Shown here in pieces: positions 21,525 through 32,556 of a stretch of DNA of 64,000 bases. The stretch is from Drechslerella dactyloides. Taxonomy: Eukaryota; Ascomycota; Orbiliomycetes; Orbiliales; Orbiliaceae. Both the position numbers and the translations under genes were made by a program. The stretch's first letter is position 1, and each line of letters starts with the position of its first letter. The stretch covers positions 3,224,001 through 3,288,000 of the forward strand of contig JAGTWJ010000002.1 in NCBI GenBank assembly GCA_020064725.1, in the 5' to 3' direction. The notes under the pieces were generated by a model. It ran no database searches and had not been told where the DNA came from. It saw only the letters and a list, made by a program, of their open reading frames with translations.

Positions 21525-24284
21525 ATGTCGTCATTCTTCAAGCGGTCCAAGTCCTCCGTACGTCTGCCCGTCCTTCCAGGCGCCGAGGCCAGTTTTCTAC
21601 CAGCCGCGGCGCGATTAACTCGATGCCCTCGGATACCTCGAGCAGCCACCGCAGCAAACACCTGTCAACATCCCATTCCATTCGATCATTTCACCACTGC
21701 ATCCCTTCCTTTCCTTTCCTTTCCGGCCGTTAAATTACTAAGCATTAACGTCCGCTGACCATTGCACCGCATACGAACTAGGCAAGCGGAGTATCGCCGG
21801 CTGCCGCGAAGAAAAAGGAGGAGACAGTCGCCGCCCCGACGCCGATACAGCAGCTCGTACAGGATGCGCCGCAGCGAACGGACGGGAGCGACAAGTTCTG
21901 GGGCTACGAGAATGTGAGAGCTCCCCCACGCACACATGCTATCTATCTTTCTGGCATCGTCGATGAACTGACAGGTCTTCACGCCGCCTCAGTTTGGCAA
22001 CACATGGTAGGTTCCCTTGCGGTTTCCCCGGTCCATCGATACGATACATATCGCTGTGGAGATTCAATTGCTGAGATTCTGTGCTACGTTCGCTCGCCAA
22101 AGCTACTGCAATTCCATGCTACAATGTCTGTACTACTCGAAGCAGTTCCGCGAAGCTGTCATCAGCTACCCGAGAAGGTCGCTACGACCCGGCAGTCCGA
22201 ACGGCGCACTCAATACCAACCCTAAAATTTCACGAATATCGACCGAGCCAGCGGCGCAAAATGGGAGGATGAAGGCTGGAGTCGGCGCTGCGGCGGCCAC
22301 GGCGACAGCGAACCCGATACCATTGGCGAGGCGGGGCTCGACACCAGCGAGCGCTGCAGTGTCGCCAAACCCACAGAAACCAGAGGACAAGGACTCTCCG
22401 GAAGCGAAGAAGAAAGCGGCACTGGCCGCCGGTCCGATGCTGGCTGTGGAGCTACCCAACTCGAAGCACTACGACATGCAGGAATCGCTGTTCACGGCGA
22501 TGAAGGACTTGTTCGAGAGCATTGTGTACTCCGAGTCGAGGACGGGTGTCGTCAGCCCGCTGCGCTTCGTCGAGGTCCTCAAGATGAAGAACGAGCTGTT
22601 CCGCAGCCAGATGCACCAGGACGCCCACGAGTTCTTCAACTACTGCCTAAACGAGGTTATTGAAAACGTGGAGGACCATGCGAAAACCAGCACCCACAGC
22701 AGTGCCAGCAGCAGTAGCAGCAGCAGTAGTAACGACAGCAAAGAAGGAAGCTCGTTACAGCTGGTACCCGGCGAGACGGCGAGCGCAGCTGAATCTACGA
22801 CGGCGGTCTCGACATCGGTCTCGACAATGTCAGAGTCGACGGCGACCATACCGAACGCCGGCTGGGTGCACGACCTGTTCGAAGGCGCGCTGACGTCCGA
22901 GACCAAATGCCTCACGTGCGAGAACGTGTCCCGTCGAGACGAACCCTTCCTGGACCTCTCGATCGACCTCGAGAAACACTCGTCGGTGACATCGTGTCTG
23001 CGCAACTTCTCCGCCAGCGAAATGCTATGCGAGCGGAACAAGTTTCATTGCGACGTGTGCGGCGGGCTACAGGAAGCGGAGAAGCGGATGAAGATCAAGC
23101 GGTTACCCAAGGTGTTGGCGCTGCATCTCAAGCGGTTCAAGTACATGGAGGAGCTGGGGCGACATCAAAAGTTGTTCCATCGAGTCGTGTACCCGTACCA
23201 CCTGCGGCTGTTCAACACGACCGACGACGCGGAGGACCCCGATCGACTGTACGAGCTCTACGGCGTGATCATACACATCGGCGGCGGGCCGTACCACGGC
23301 CACTATGTGGCCATCATCAAGACCGAGGAACACGGCTGGCTGCTGTACGACGACGAGATGGTGGAGCCGGTGGACAAGTCGTTCGTCCGGAACTTTTTCG
23401 GCGACCGGCCGGGACTGGCGTGTGCGTACGTGCTATTCTACCAGGAAACAACGCTGGAGGCCGTGGAGCGGGAAAATCTGATGGAGGAGGAGCGGGCGGC
23501 GGCGAAGAAGGCTAAGCTGAACAAACCGGACGCCAAGGCCGACGTTAAGAAGAAGCCATCGAAGGAGAAAGTCAACGGGCACGCGAACGGACATGCTATA
23601 CCCGTACCCGTGCCGTTAGAGGATGTGCCGGACGTGGCTATACCCGAAGGACCGAAGACGCCGACGCTAGGACCGCAGGTGAAGACGCCCACGGGCCCGC
23701 CGCCCGTGCCCGCGATACCATCCAGCTACCTGATCCCGAAGAGCCCCGTGCCGGAGGCGACGTCGCCCGTCTCGCCGGTGAAATCGAAGAAAGAGCGGGA
23801 GCGGGAGCATAGGGAGGAGAAGGCACGGGAGAAGGAGCGCGAAAAGCAAGCCAAGAAGGAAGAGAAGGAGCGTGGGAAGGAGGCCAAGCACAAGAACAAA
23901 GAGGAGAAGGAGAACGGCGGGCACGGACTCAGCCGGTTCCGGCCGCCGTCGATTGGGAAGAAGCCGTTCGGGTTTAACAAGATGGTGGACCGGGAGCGGG
24001 AACGGGAGCCCGTGCCACCGCTACCGGTGCCCATACCAACCGGCTCGCCGAACCCCGGCGACTCGTCAGCCGTCGCGACGCCGACACCATCGACGACCAA
24101 CCTGGTGCAGTCGCCGCTGACAGCATCGGCGACGGTGCGGGAGGAGGCGCGGGACACGTTCAGCGAGCGGTACGCGACGAACGGCAGCGCGGGCCACAAG
24201 GAGGAGAAGAAGCACAAGGAGAAAGAGGAGAAGCACCACCGGGCGAGCAAGATGCTGCGGAAGAAGCTTTCGATCCTAGGATAG
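21525..24284 (+). CDS. creB: CreB-type ubiquitin C-terminal hydrolase (786 aa)
   Basis: Exons are 21525-21557, 21782-21913, 21993-22006 (14 nt) and 22103-24284. The protein is a USP-family deubiquitinase matching Aspergillus CreB / yeast Ubp9-Ubp13 / animal USP12-46. In Aspergillus, CreB with the WD-repeat partner CreC counteracts ubiquitination in carbon catabolite repression. The Cys box F-G-N-T-C-Y-C-N-S (catalytic Cys60) is assembled from exons 3 and 4. The His box Y-H-G-H-Y-V-A-I has His460, followed by D-D-E-M-V-E-P-V. Two C-x-x-C pairs (C-L-T-C, C-D-V-C) form the zinc site. An Ser/Thr-rich insert lies near residue 260. The C-terminal tail has P-rich stretches and a long Lys/Glu coiled coil, as in CreB. 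Donors are GTACGT, GTGAGA and GTAGGT. Confidence 0.93.
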
Positions 24285-25369
24285 CGTCCCCTGGCGCGGC
24301 CGCGTCGGCCGAACGACGCTTCTTCGTTCTGGTTATAATCACTTACTTGAGCAGGTTGGGTACTTACTTTCTTACCTACTTGCTTGCGTGTTTGCGGCTA
24401 TCACAACTTATAAGTATTTATTTACTTTCCGCTGCTTACGATGTCTATATTGTTGCCTTTTTCAACTTCGTCTTCGTGGTTTGGTGGTTTTGGCATCGCT
24501 TGCGGTTTCTTTTCTTTTCTGCCTTGCGTTATATTACGTTGGATTGGTGTTCAGTTTTACGTTTTTTTAAATTTCGTGCAACTGACGGTTTTATTGATTG
24601 ATATGACTCGGGGCGCGACTGCGATGCGCTCTGCGTGAGGGTAGAGGGGAGGATTGAACGACTTGGTCTCTCTTCATCTGTTTCTTTCATCATACTTGAA
24701 GATTTCACTTATAATGCATAATCGATTCATTGGCTCCCTCTTCTCTTGTTCATTTTTTCTTGTTCTTGTGATTGTTTTCTTCTCCTTCTCTTTCTTGTCG
24801 ATGATATCTATCTCATTTTCATCGGTCGATGTAGTATAAGGGGGTGTCTGGAGAGGTCTAGATGGATCGGTCGGATTGCAATAAATGGATTGCGGTTCGT
24901 TCACGCATGCGCGATGTCGAGGCGGGGCTATAACGTCAACTTGCTCTACGTCTGGATCGGTCGTCGTTGTTTTTCTCCCAGTAATGATCTCAAAAGCGAC
25001 GTTTCTCTTGTTATTTTTATTTTGATCACGACGTTGGTGTATTATACCTTTTGAGACGGCCGTTGGTTCATTCGTGTCCAATACCTATTCTATCTTTATG
25101 CTGTGCATAGCCGGCTATTAGTAGCTTTTGGAACCCGGAATCCTAGTCGTTGGTGATGTTTAATTTGGTATCGCAGTGCTGTTTTCCGTGACGTAGCCTT
25201 AACGGGTTCGTTCGCCAAAATCCAACAGTTTGCGACGTGCATGCTATAAAACAACCTCACCGACAAACACCGCCCATCTACACTTCCTCTCCACGTGCAC
25301 TCCCTCGATGACATATCAGCCATCGCGCGAACTCGCAGGATAGCTACGTGTAAGCGACTCACGCCGGCC
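24285..25369. other. Intergenic, T-rich 3' flank of creB
   Basis: About 1.1 kb is strongly T-rich on the plus strand from 24360 to 25060, as expected for a 3' untranslated region and terminator of creB, followed by the SEC20 promoter. Hydrophobic-looking frames here are artefacts of the T-richness. Confidence 0.55.
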
Positions 25370-26715
25370 ATGTCTGCTGCCGCCGAGATATCGGAGCGTA
25401 TCGCCCTGCTCACCAATGCGTACCAGGAGGTATCTCACATCTACAACGCACCGACCCGGTTCGCATTTCGGTTTCGAATAGCCAGCTGATGTGGTATGTG
25501 TGTGTGCAGGTCACGGTCCAGATCGATCGCCTGGCCGGGCTGACGGATGCGGGCACGGAGGAGGCGCGCGGGGAGCTGGCGGGGCTGATACAGCAGGGGT
25601 TGAAGGAGGGGGAGGCCGAGCTCGAGGTACCCACTCCGTCCTCTCATCTTACCGTCCACCATGTGAATGTGGATAGGCTGTGGATGTTGGCTGACGGCTG
25701 TGTATGGACTATGGTAGACGCTGGGTCTGCGGATTGCGACGCTGAGTCCCGCGGCGGACCCGCAGGCGGCGCTGGAGGCGCGGGTGCACCATCTTCGCGA
25801 GGAGTTCAAGACGTCCGTCCCTCATCCCTATATCACGATGGATGAATATAGCTGACAGTACGATGTATGATGTATAGTGCTAGGACGAACGCCCGCAAGG
25901 CCCTGCTGACCTCCAAGCGCGCATCCGCGCTCTCCGCCCGCCGCCAGCGCCAACTGCTCTCCCCGTCCTCGCCGCCGTCCTCGACAGCCTCCCCCTCCCC
26001 GTCCTCCCCGCAAACCCCGATCTCGGGCGCGCAACTCTACCGCAGACCCTACCACGACACGCGAGCGAAGCGCAAGTCCGCGACAACGACGCAAGACGAC
26101 ATGCTGACCAGCGCCTCCAGCGACGTCACAGCCGCGCTCCGGCGCACCCACGCCCTCATGTCCGCCGAGCTGACCCGCAGCCACTTCGCACACGACACGC
26201 TAAGCCAGAGCACCGCCGCCCTCCGCGAGCTGTCGACCAGCTACAGCGCCTTCGACGGCGCGCTCAAGCGCAGCAAGGGGCTGATTACGTCTCTTGTGCG
26301 CAAGAATAAAAGCGACATGTGGTACTACCAGATGAGCTTATACGCGCTCGTCGCGACCATCGCCTGGCTCGTCTTCCGCCGGCTGCTGTGGGGGCCCGTG
26401 TGGCTGCTCGTGTGGATGCCGTTGCGGCTGCTAATATGGCTCGTCGTGCTGCCGTTCCGGGTGCCGAATGCGGACGTGGCGGGCGCTGGTGGTGGTGGTG
26501 GTACGACAGGAAGCGTAGTCTCGAGTGTGGAGACCACGACGGTGACGAGCACGGTTGCGAAAGTGGTGGAGAGCATGACGGTCGCCGAGAAGGTTGGCGG
26601 GGAGGACGAGGCGGCGGGGGAGGAGGCAGGTGATGTCAAGACAATCGTGCTGGACAGCGGTGTGGAGGTGGAGGTTCCGCTGAACGGTGGGGAAGCCGTG
26701 CACGACGAGCTGTGA
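25370..26715 (+). CDS. SEC20: SEC20 homologue, ER t-SNARE for retrograde Golgi-ER traffic (367 aa)
   Basis: Exons are 25370-25429, 25510-25626, 25718-25812 and 25884-26715. The N-terminal half is helical. A SNARE-like stretch begins S-S-D-V-T-A-A-L-R-R-T and is followed by a transmembrane segment (Y-A-L-V-A-T-I-A-W-L-V-F). After a second hydrophobic patch the lumenal tail ends in A-V-H-D-E-L. The C-terminal HDEL is the ER-retrieval signal known from yeast Sec20, which functions with Ufe1 and Use1 in fusion of COPI vesicles with the ER. Conserved residues N-A-R-K-A-L-L-T-S-K-R lie at the start of exon 4. The third intron uses a GTCCGT donor, unusual at position +3, but it restores frame exactly (phase 2). 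The lumenal tail carries a Gly run and Val/Thr-rich low-complexity sequence. Confidence 0.88.
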
Positions 26716-27240
26716 CGGCAGGAAGGCGGCCACGCATGCATGCATATATTCCTATCTCTGTGCATGGAGTTGCACATGTTACGTTACATCTACACTACAT
26801 ATCAGCGGGCGTTCAGGGCGCAACGGAGCCTTCTAGCACTAGGATTCTGGGATCCTATCTCATGTAAATACGGCGGCATGCATGCATGCAGACATGTATA
26901 AATATATATATGGCAAAGTATCAAAAACTCGCATTCTCTGTTGAAACAGCTAGTGCACTGAGGATCCAAGATTATCTACTTTTAGGTTTTTAAATGCAAG
27001 GTTTCTTTTTAGGGAGGTGGTGATAGAGATGAGGATGTGTGGAGGTGAGGAGGTGATATGGTACGGTATGCGTGCCGGTGGGCGGGACAAGATGCAGATG
27101 CAGTGACGCCTCCCCTCGATGACAGGAGGTTGGCAAGGATAGGATTGTTCGCATCGCATCGCATCTCATCCTACGCACCGACTCCAGATGCCGAGATTTA
27201 GTGCCTTGACGAACGACGCATATGCAACGGAGCCGGCTGC
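26716..27240. other. Convergent 3' flanks of SEC20 and pyrophosphatase
   Basis: This 525-bp spacer between two convergent genes contains catgcatgcatgcag-type runs at 26737-26745 and 26875-26890. No gene is seen. Confidence 0.5.
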
Positions 27241-28662
27241 CTAGACAGCAGCGCCGCTGATGAAGAACCACTTGTCGATGCTGGGGTCGATCGGGGCAGG
27301 TGGCAGGTTCTGGTGCGGTGGGACGGCCGGGACGGAGAGGGGCTCCAGGCGGAATGGCGATGCTGAAACCGTCATGTTGCCGCTGCGGACCCGGTTAGCA
27401 GTCTTGCCCAGCGTGGTCGGGTGGACGTACAGATGATACTCACGTTGTGACGCCGCCGGCGTCAGTGCGGCCCAAGATCAGCTTTTCCCACGCCTCGTGC
27501 GTCTCGCGGATGATTTCGAGCGCATACCTGCCGCCGTCAGCATACAAATCTATACATATGGCTCCGCACCGGGAGGAAGAGGTGTTATTGTGCTCACTTC
27601 TTGTTCTTGCACTCGCCGGAGAAGGCGAATTGGTTCTCGGCCTTGCCGTCCGGGATCTTGTAGATGCGGAACCACTCGTTCGTGGCGCGCAGCAATCCCG
27701 GCAGGTGGCGCTCGACGTCCTCGACGTCGTTGAGCTTGGGCGCGAGCGGGTCGTTCACGTCGATGACGATGACCTTCCAGTCGGTCTCCTCCTCGTCGAG
27801 GAGGGCCATGATGCCGAGGACCTTGACCTGCTTGATCTGGCCGGTGTGGCCGACGAGCTCACCGATCTCGCAGACGTCGAGCGGGTCGTTGTCGCCCTTG
27901 GCTTTGGTTTCCGGGTGGACGACGTTGGGGTCTTCCCACGTCTGTGGGGTGAACGCGTGTAAGTGGGGTATTATAAATTTTACACGTGAGGGGTTGCGAG
28001 GGATGTACCTGCGGGAAGGCGCCGTAGTTCCACAGGTAGCCCTTGTGGGGGAAGCAGTTGCGGACGTATCGGAGCTTGCCTGCAGCTCGAAGATTAGCAC
28101 GAGGCCGTGGACAATGGCTTGGAGATTTTGATGATACCCTTCTTGATGTCCTGCTTGATGGGGTTGAGCAGCTCGTCCTTGCTGATTTCCAGCTTGGCGT
28201 TGGACCATCTACGACTCCACCGTCAGCAGACAAGCCCATTGACCGAAATAAAAGAGGGGATACGCACCTGGGGATCTCGACGACCATGTTGAGGACGGTG
28301 CCCTGCTCGTTGGCGTAGAGCGGGATGTCGTGGAAGGGCGAGACGACGGTGCCGTCCATCTCGAGGAACACACGGTGCTCGAGCGTGTTCGCCGCGCCAA
28401 TCTTGCGGACGCTGAACTGCGGCATCTTTGCGGCGGGGGCGGAGCGGGGCGGGGACAGGTGCTGGGCGATGAGGTTCGAGCGGGCCTGCGGGGAGGACGA
28501 CGACGATGATGAGGAGGAGAAGTTGAGAGAGGAAGAAGTGGAGGGGAGGAGGGGAGAGGAAGACGAAGCGGGGCGTTTGGCCGCCAGGCTGACGGCGGCG
28601 GCTGATTGGCCGAGCAGACGAGCGGAGCAGGACAGCCGGGCCAGCGGCAGCGTTCTTCGCAT
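27241..28662 (-). CDS. IPP1: Inorganic pyrophosphatase, with possible mitochondrial leader (368/289 aa)
   Basis: Six exons: 28268-28662, 28138-28208, 28009-28079, 27598-27941, 27444-27527 and 27241-27382. This family I pyrophosphatase hydrolyses PPi to two phosphates. The active-site signature G-D-N-D-P-L-D-V-C-E-I-G is intact, as are R-N-C-F-P-H-K-G-Y-L-W-N-Y-G-A-F-P-Q and the closing D-K-W-F-F-I-S-G-A. Translation from the first ATG (28662) adds a 79-residue Arg/Ser-rich leader that looks like a mitochondrial presequence. An internal ATG at 28425 starts MPQFSVRKIG and gives 289 residues, the usual cytosolic length. The first ATG has T at -3, a weak context; the second has A at -3. Leaky scanning could make both forms. 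The gene is divergent from DUS2. Confidence 0.93.
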
Positions 28663-28904
28663 AGACGGATGTCCCGGATGCTATCTCGAAGGTCTACGGC
28701 GTGATGCTATTCGATTGGAGCTTCGAGATGGCGATGGAGATGTTTTTACTTCAGGATCGTGGGCTGCTGTGGCTTCTGCGGGCTGTCGGCGAGCTAACCG
28801 CTTCGGCCGGCCGACGGCGATGATTTTTTCCAACGTCCTCGGGCCCCGCTCTCGGCTACTCCACCACTCACCCTCCACCACCACCATCACAGCTCACGAC
28901 GTGC
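28663..28904. promoter_or_regulatory. Shared divergent promoter of IPP1 and DUS2
   Basis: Only 242 bp separate the start codons of two divergent genes, so they must share promoter DNA. No TATA box or known operator is evident. The part next to DUS2 is CT/CA-rich (caccaccatcaccac-like), typical of fungal 5' leaders. Confidence 0.55.
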
Positions 28905-30393
28905 ATGAACCGCCGCCTCCTGCGCATCGCAGCTCCCCTCCGCCGACACGCCGCGTGCCTCCGCGGCCTCTGGCGTGCCACGATGACCTCCGACGACCCT
29001 TCCCCGGCCGTCGAGGGCGCCGCTCCCGACAAGCACGGCATGGTCGTCCTCGCGCCGATGGTGCGCTCCGGCCAGCTGCCCATGCGCCTGCTCTCCCTCA
29101 AGTACGGCGCCGACCTCGTCTGGGGTGCGTACCATCGATCCAGTTCCAGTCTTGGGGACGCTGAATCTAGTTCTATCATCGCGAGACCGGTGCTGACGAT
29201 GTGTGGGTGTAGGCCCGGAGACGATCGATAAGGCCCTCATCGGGACGACCCGCGTCGAGAACCCGGTCACCGGCTGCGTCGACTACATGCGCGCCGGCCT
29301 CGTCATCCGCCTCTGCCCGTCGCGCGAGAAGTCCAAGCTCATCTTCCAGCTCGGGACCGCCTCGCCGGAAACGGCCGTCGCGGCCGCGAAACTCGTCGCC
29401 CAGGACGTCTCCGGCATCGACGTCAACTCCGGCTGCCCGAAGGTACTTCTCTATAACCCCCACATGCATACCAAGATCGCATGCTAACGTATGACGGGAC
29501 AGCCCTTCTCGACACACGCGGGCATGGGCGCCGCCCTCCTCAAGGACCCCGACCGCCTCATCTCCATCCTCGAAGCCCTCGTCGCCGCCGTCGGCCCCGC
29601 GACCCCCTACGCCCTCCCCATCTCCGTCAAGATCCGCCTCCTCAAAACCGTCCCGGAAACTCACGCCCTCATATCCTCCCTCTGCAAAACCGGCATCTCA
29701 AAACTCACCCTCCACTGCCGCACCGTGCCCATGCGCAAGACCGAGCGCGCCATCCGCGACGCCCTCGCCGGCGCGAGCGACATCTGCCGCGCTGCGAACG
29801 TCACCTTCTTCGTCAACGGCGACGTGAAGAACTGGGCGCACGCCCAGTCGCTCGTCCGCGAGTACAACATCGTCGGCGGCGCCATGATTGCCATCGCCGC
29901 CGAGGCCAACCCGTCCGTGTTTTGCAAGACGGGAAACAAGGAATGGCGCGAGGTGCTCACGGATTACCTCGCCATCGCAATGGAAACGGAGAATCCCTTC
30001 GCGAACACAAAGTTCTGTCTGCTGAACCTGGTACCCGGGAAGCAGCCGCTGCGCGAAAAGCTCGCGCGCGCAAAGACGTTCCGCGAGGTCTGCGACGCCG
30101 TCGGCGTCGAGTGCACCGTGCCCGAGGAGCGGGATGTCGGCACGGTCAAGACGCAGCGGGTGACGGCGGCGGAAGAGCGCGACGCCCAGGCGAAGAAGGA
30201 GAAGGAGGAGCGGCTGGATCGTCTGGCGGAGCTCAAACGGCGGAAGGCCGACGGTGCGGAGGATGCGGAGGAAGGAGAGGCGGGCAAGAGACTCAAGATG
30301 GACGTGCAGCAGGCCGGCCCCATGGAAGGTGTTGCGCTTCCCCCGCCCCCGCCGGCAGCGAGTGGTGGGGAGGCTGCTGAGATTGCGGTGTAG
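28905..30393 (+). CDS. DUS2: tRNA-dihydrouridine(20) synthase, Dus2/Smm1 type (446 aa)
   Basis: Exons are 28905-29124, 29213-29442 and 29503-30393. This FMN/NADPH enzyme reduces uridine 20 in the tRNA D-loop. Motifs seen: V-L-A-P-M-V-R-S-G-Q-L-P, Y-G-A-D-L-V-W-G-P-E, I-D-V-N-S-G-C-P-K, H-A-G-M-G-A-A-L-L, T-L-H-C-R-T and F-V-N-G-D-V. The catalytic Cys is residue 148 from the first ATG, or 122 from an internal ATG at 28983, closer to the usual family position. The first 26 residues are Arg/Leu/Ala-rich, like a mitochondrial leader. The first ATG has T at -3, the internal one A at -3. The C-terminal tail is Lys/Glu-rich then Pro-rich, with no double-stranded RNA binding domain visible. Confidence 0.92.
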
Positions 30394-32139
30394 AAGGTGG
30401 AGCCTTTTGATTAGATATACCCATTGTCTGTCTGTCCGTCTGGCAGTTTGACAGGACGAATGTATGATATACGCATGGCGGCTGGTATGCATGGTGTGCG
30501 GCGTCGTTTTTGGATGTTCAAAAGCAGGTACCCAATAGACATAAATCTTTCATATGTGATTTCACCAACGTTCCCATAATATTTATATAAGTAAGGACTT
30601 AAATAGTATATCTATTATAATATACCATCCAGCGTGCGCATGCATGCATGGGTACATACAGTATGCAGGCAAGTCTATATCCAGGTATCCTATCAAGACG
30701 CCAACGTTGTAGAACGATATATATAGAAAGAATGAAAATGGTATCTCGATAAGACGAAAAGTAAGCTTATAAAATACATACATGAAGAACCCCATCGCAC
30801 CCGCTTGGGACTGTACTCACACACGCACACATCCATCCGCTCGACCGAACAAGTAAACAAGAATTTACATACGTAGACTCGAGGAACTTTTTCTTCTCGC
30901 ATGGGAAGGGTAGGGTATACACGAATGTGGAACGACATCCAGCGGGGAACGAAGCAATACAATAATACATTATTGCATCGCATGTGGGATATTGATTGAT
31001 ATTTGATATCAAAAAATATATCAAAAAACCGAAAAATGCACATGCATATCGCGGAGAGACAGAATCAGAATCAGATGACCGGTATACTATACTATCGAGC
31101 ACCTAACACCGTATCGCATGACAAATGAAATTTTTTTAAACAACATAGGAACGAACAATCGATGGAATGTTGATCGATCGGGAAAATGTTAACAAATCCA
31201 CAGGATAGAGATGTAATGAAATAGAGACAAATGAGCGTCGCGAAGTCGGAAGGATTGTGTTTAGAGAATGTGGGTATTCAGTGTTTGTGTGTGCATGGTG
31301 GAGTGTCGTTCCAGGCGCTGTCGGCTGACCGACCGATCGATCGAGTTGGTTTGGTGGATGCATATATCTCGAGTCCAGGCGCCTCTTCATGAATATCACG
31401 AAACTGCGGTTGGGAGCAAGATAATGTGGCGATCGACAGGCGTCGGTGTATGCCGTCAGGCGGTGGTCGTCCTCCCCGTTGAATTCGAATGGTAGCGGAT
31501 GCAAGGTAATGCAGCTAAACTAGCTGCGGTGTAATCTATGGTCGTCGTGCATGCATGGCGTATGCGAAATAGCGCATGAGAGTTATGCTTGATGCTGTAA
31601 TCTTGAAAAATAAAAGAGAGTGTGTGTCGATCGAAAAGAAAAGAAAATAATGATCAATCTCAGCCGTGTCGAATCGCTCGATCGATTGATTTGATTAAAA
31701 TTTGGTGTGACTGAAACTGAAGAAGCAGTGGTTTATTGTATTGGTATTGTATTGTATTGATCGCGCGATTTTAATTCAATCGATTGAGCGTCGTCTTTTC
31801 GTTTGTGTCCGTCCGTCCGTCCCGTCGTTACCGCTGCTCGCGTGTCGAAACTCAGCTTTGCTACCCCAATGCCCATCCATGCAAAAACAACCACACCGCA
31901 CCGCATCACAACAAGCATGATATATCCATATCTTATCCGACCAATCCCCCACTTCGCATGAACTTGCAGTATACACACTTACATAATTATGTTTATGTAA
32001 TATACCACAAGTCATGCGCGTGGAATCTAGATCTGTGGAAATAAATAGGTACTTGAATCAACACCTGTTGAGAGTCGAAGCATTGGATTGTTGTTGCATT
32101 GGCATCGTCTCGCATTGCTGTGCTGTCTTTGTTGTCGTT
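30394..32139. other. Intergenic, no supported gene
   Basis: 1.7 kb between DUS2 and the small protein gene, AT-rich, with many short palindromic runs (gcatgcatgcatg near 30638-30650, cgatcgatcgag near 31334-31345). Overlapping frames to 122 codons have no motif. Confidence 0.5.
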
Positions 32140-32556
32140 TTAGTACGCGCCAAAGACGCTCTTCCGGCGGTCCTTCTTGCTGCTGCTGACGCTGCCATGG
32201 AGTTGCGAGACGCTGACGTTGGGCAGGTGCTTTTGCGTCATCGACGGACCGTAGATGTACTCGCCGTCAATGTAGTATGCGTCGCAGATGAAGGTCGTGC
32301 GGCGCGAGCGCTTCGTGTAGCGTTGCTCCAGCTTGAAGAGCTAGAATTGCAGGAAATGCCATGTTAGCTATGCTGCATTTACAGACACATGTACACGGTT
32401 TGCGTGTACTGGATAGTCGCGAGATGTTGATGTTGGTCACAAACCTCGATTTCTATAATGGAAAAAGTTGGTCAGCGGGTGTTAAAAAAACAACAACGGA
32501 GAACATAACACCGCAAGCAGGGACATACTGGCGGAAAGCTTGTCAAAGAAACCCAT
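32140..32556 (-). CDS. Small conserved-looking protein, three exons including an 8-nt exon (78 aa)
   Basis: Exons are 32529-32556, 32445-32452 (8 nt) and 32140-32340. The product starts MGFFDKLSAKIELFKLEQRY and continues T-K-R-S-R-R-T-T-F-I and D-A-Y-Y-I-D-G-E-Y-I-Y-G-P-S, then a Ser/Lys tail ending V-F-G-A-Y. Splice sites are GTATGT/TATAG and GTTTGT/TCTAG, both introns have TAAC-type branch sites, and phases 1 and 0 close exactly. The sequence is strongly protein-like, with a basic middle and alternating Tyr/Asp, and resembles short uncharacterised proteins of filamentous fungi as I remember them. I assign no function. No signal peptide or membrane segment is present. Confidence 0.72.

Noticed and set aside
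22907..23515. 202-codon plus-strand frame inside creB
   Set aside because: It is a frame-shifted shadow of the creB coding exon.
24347..24839. Hydrophobic membrane-protein-like frames after creB
   Set aside because: They arise from T-rich 3' flanking DNA, appear in all three frames and have no splice or start support.
29481..30380. 299-codon plus-strand frame overlapping DUS2
   Set aside because: A +1 shadow of the DUS2 third exon, with His/Pro/Arg-rich nonsense composition.
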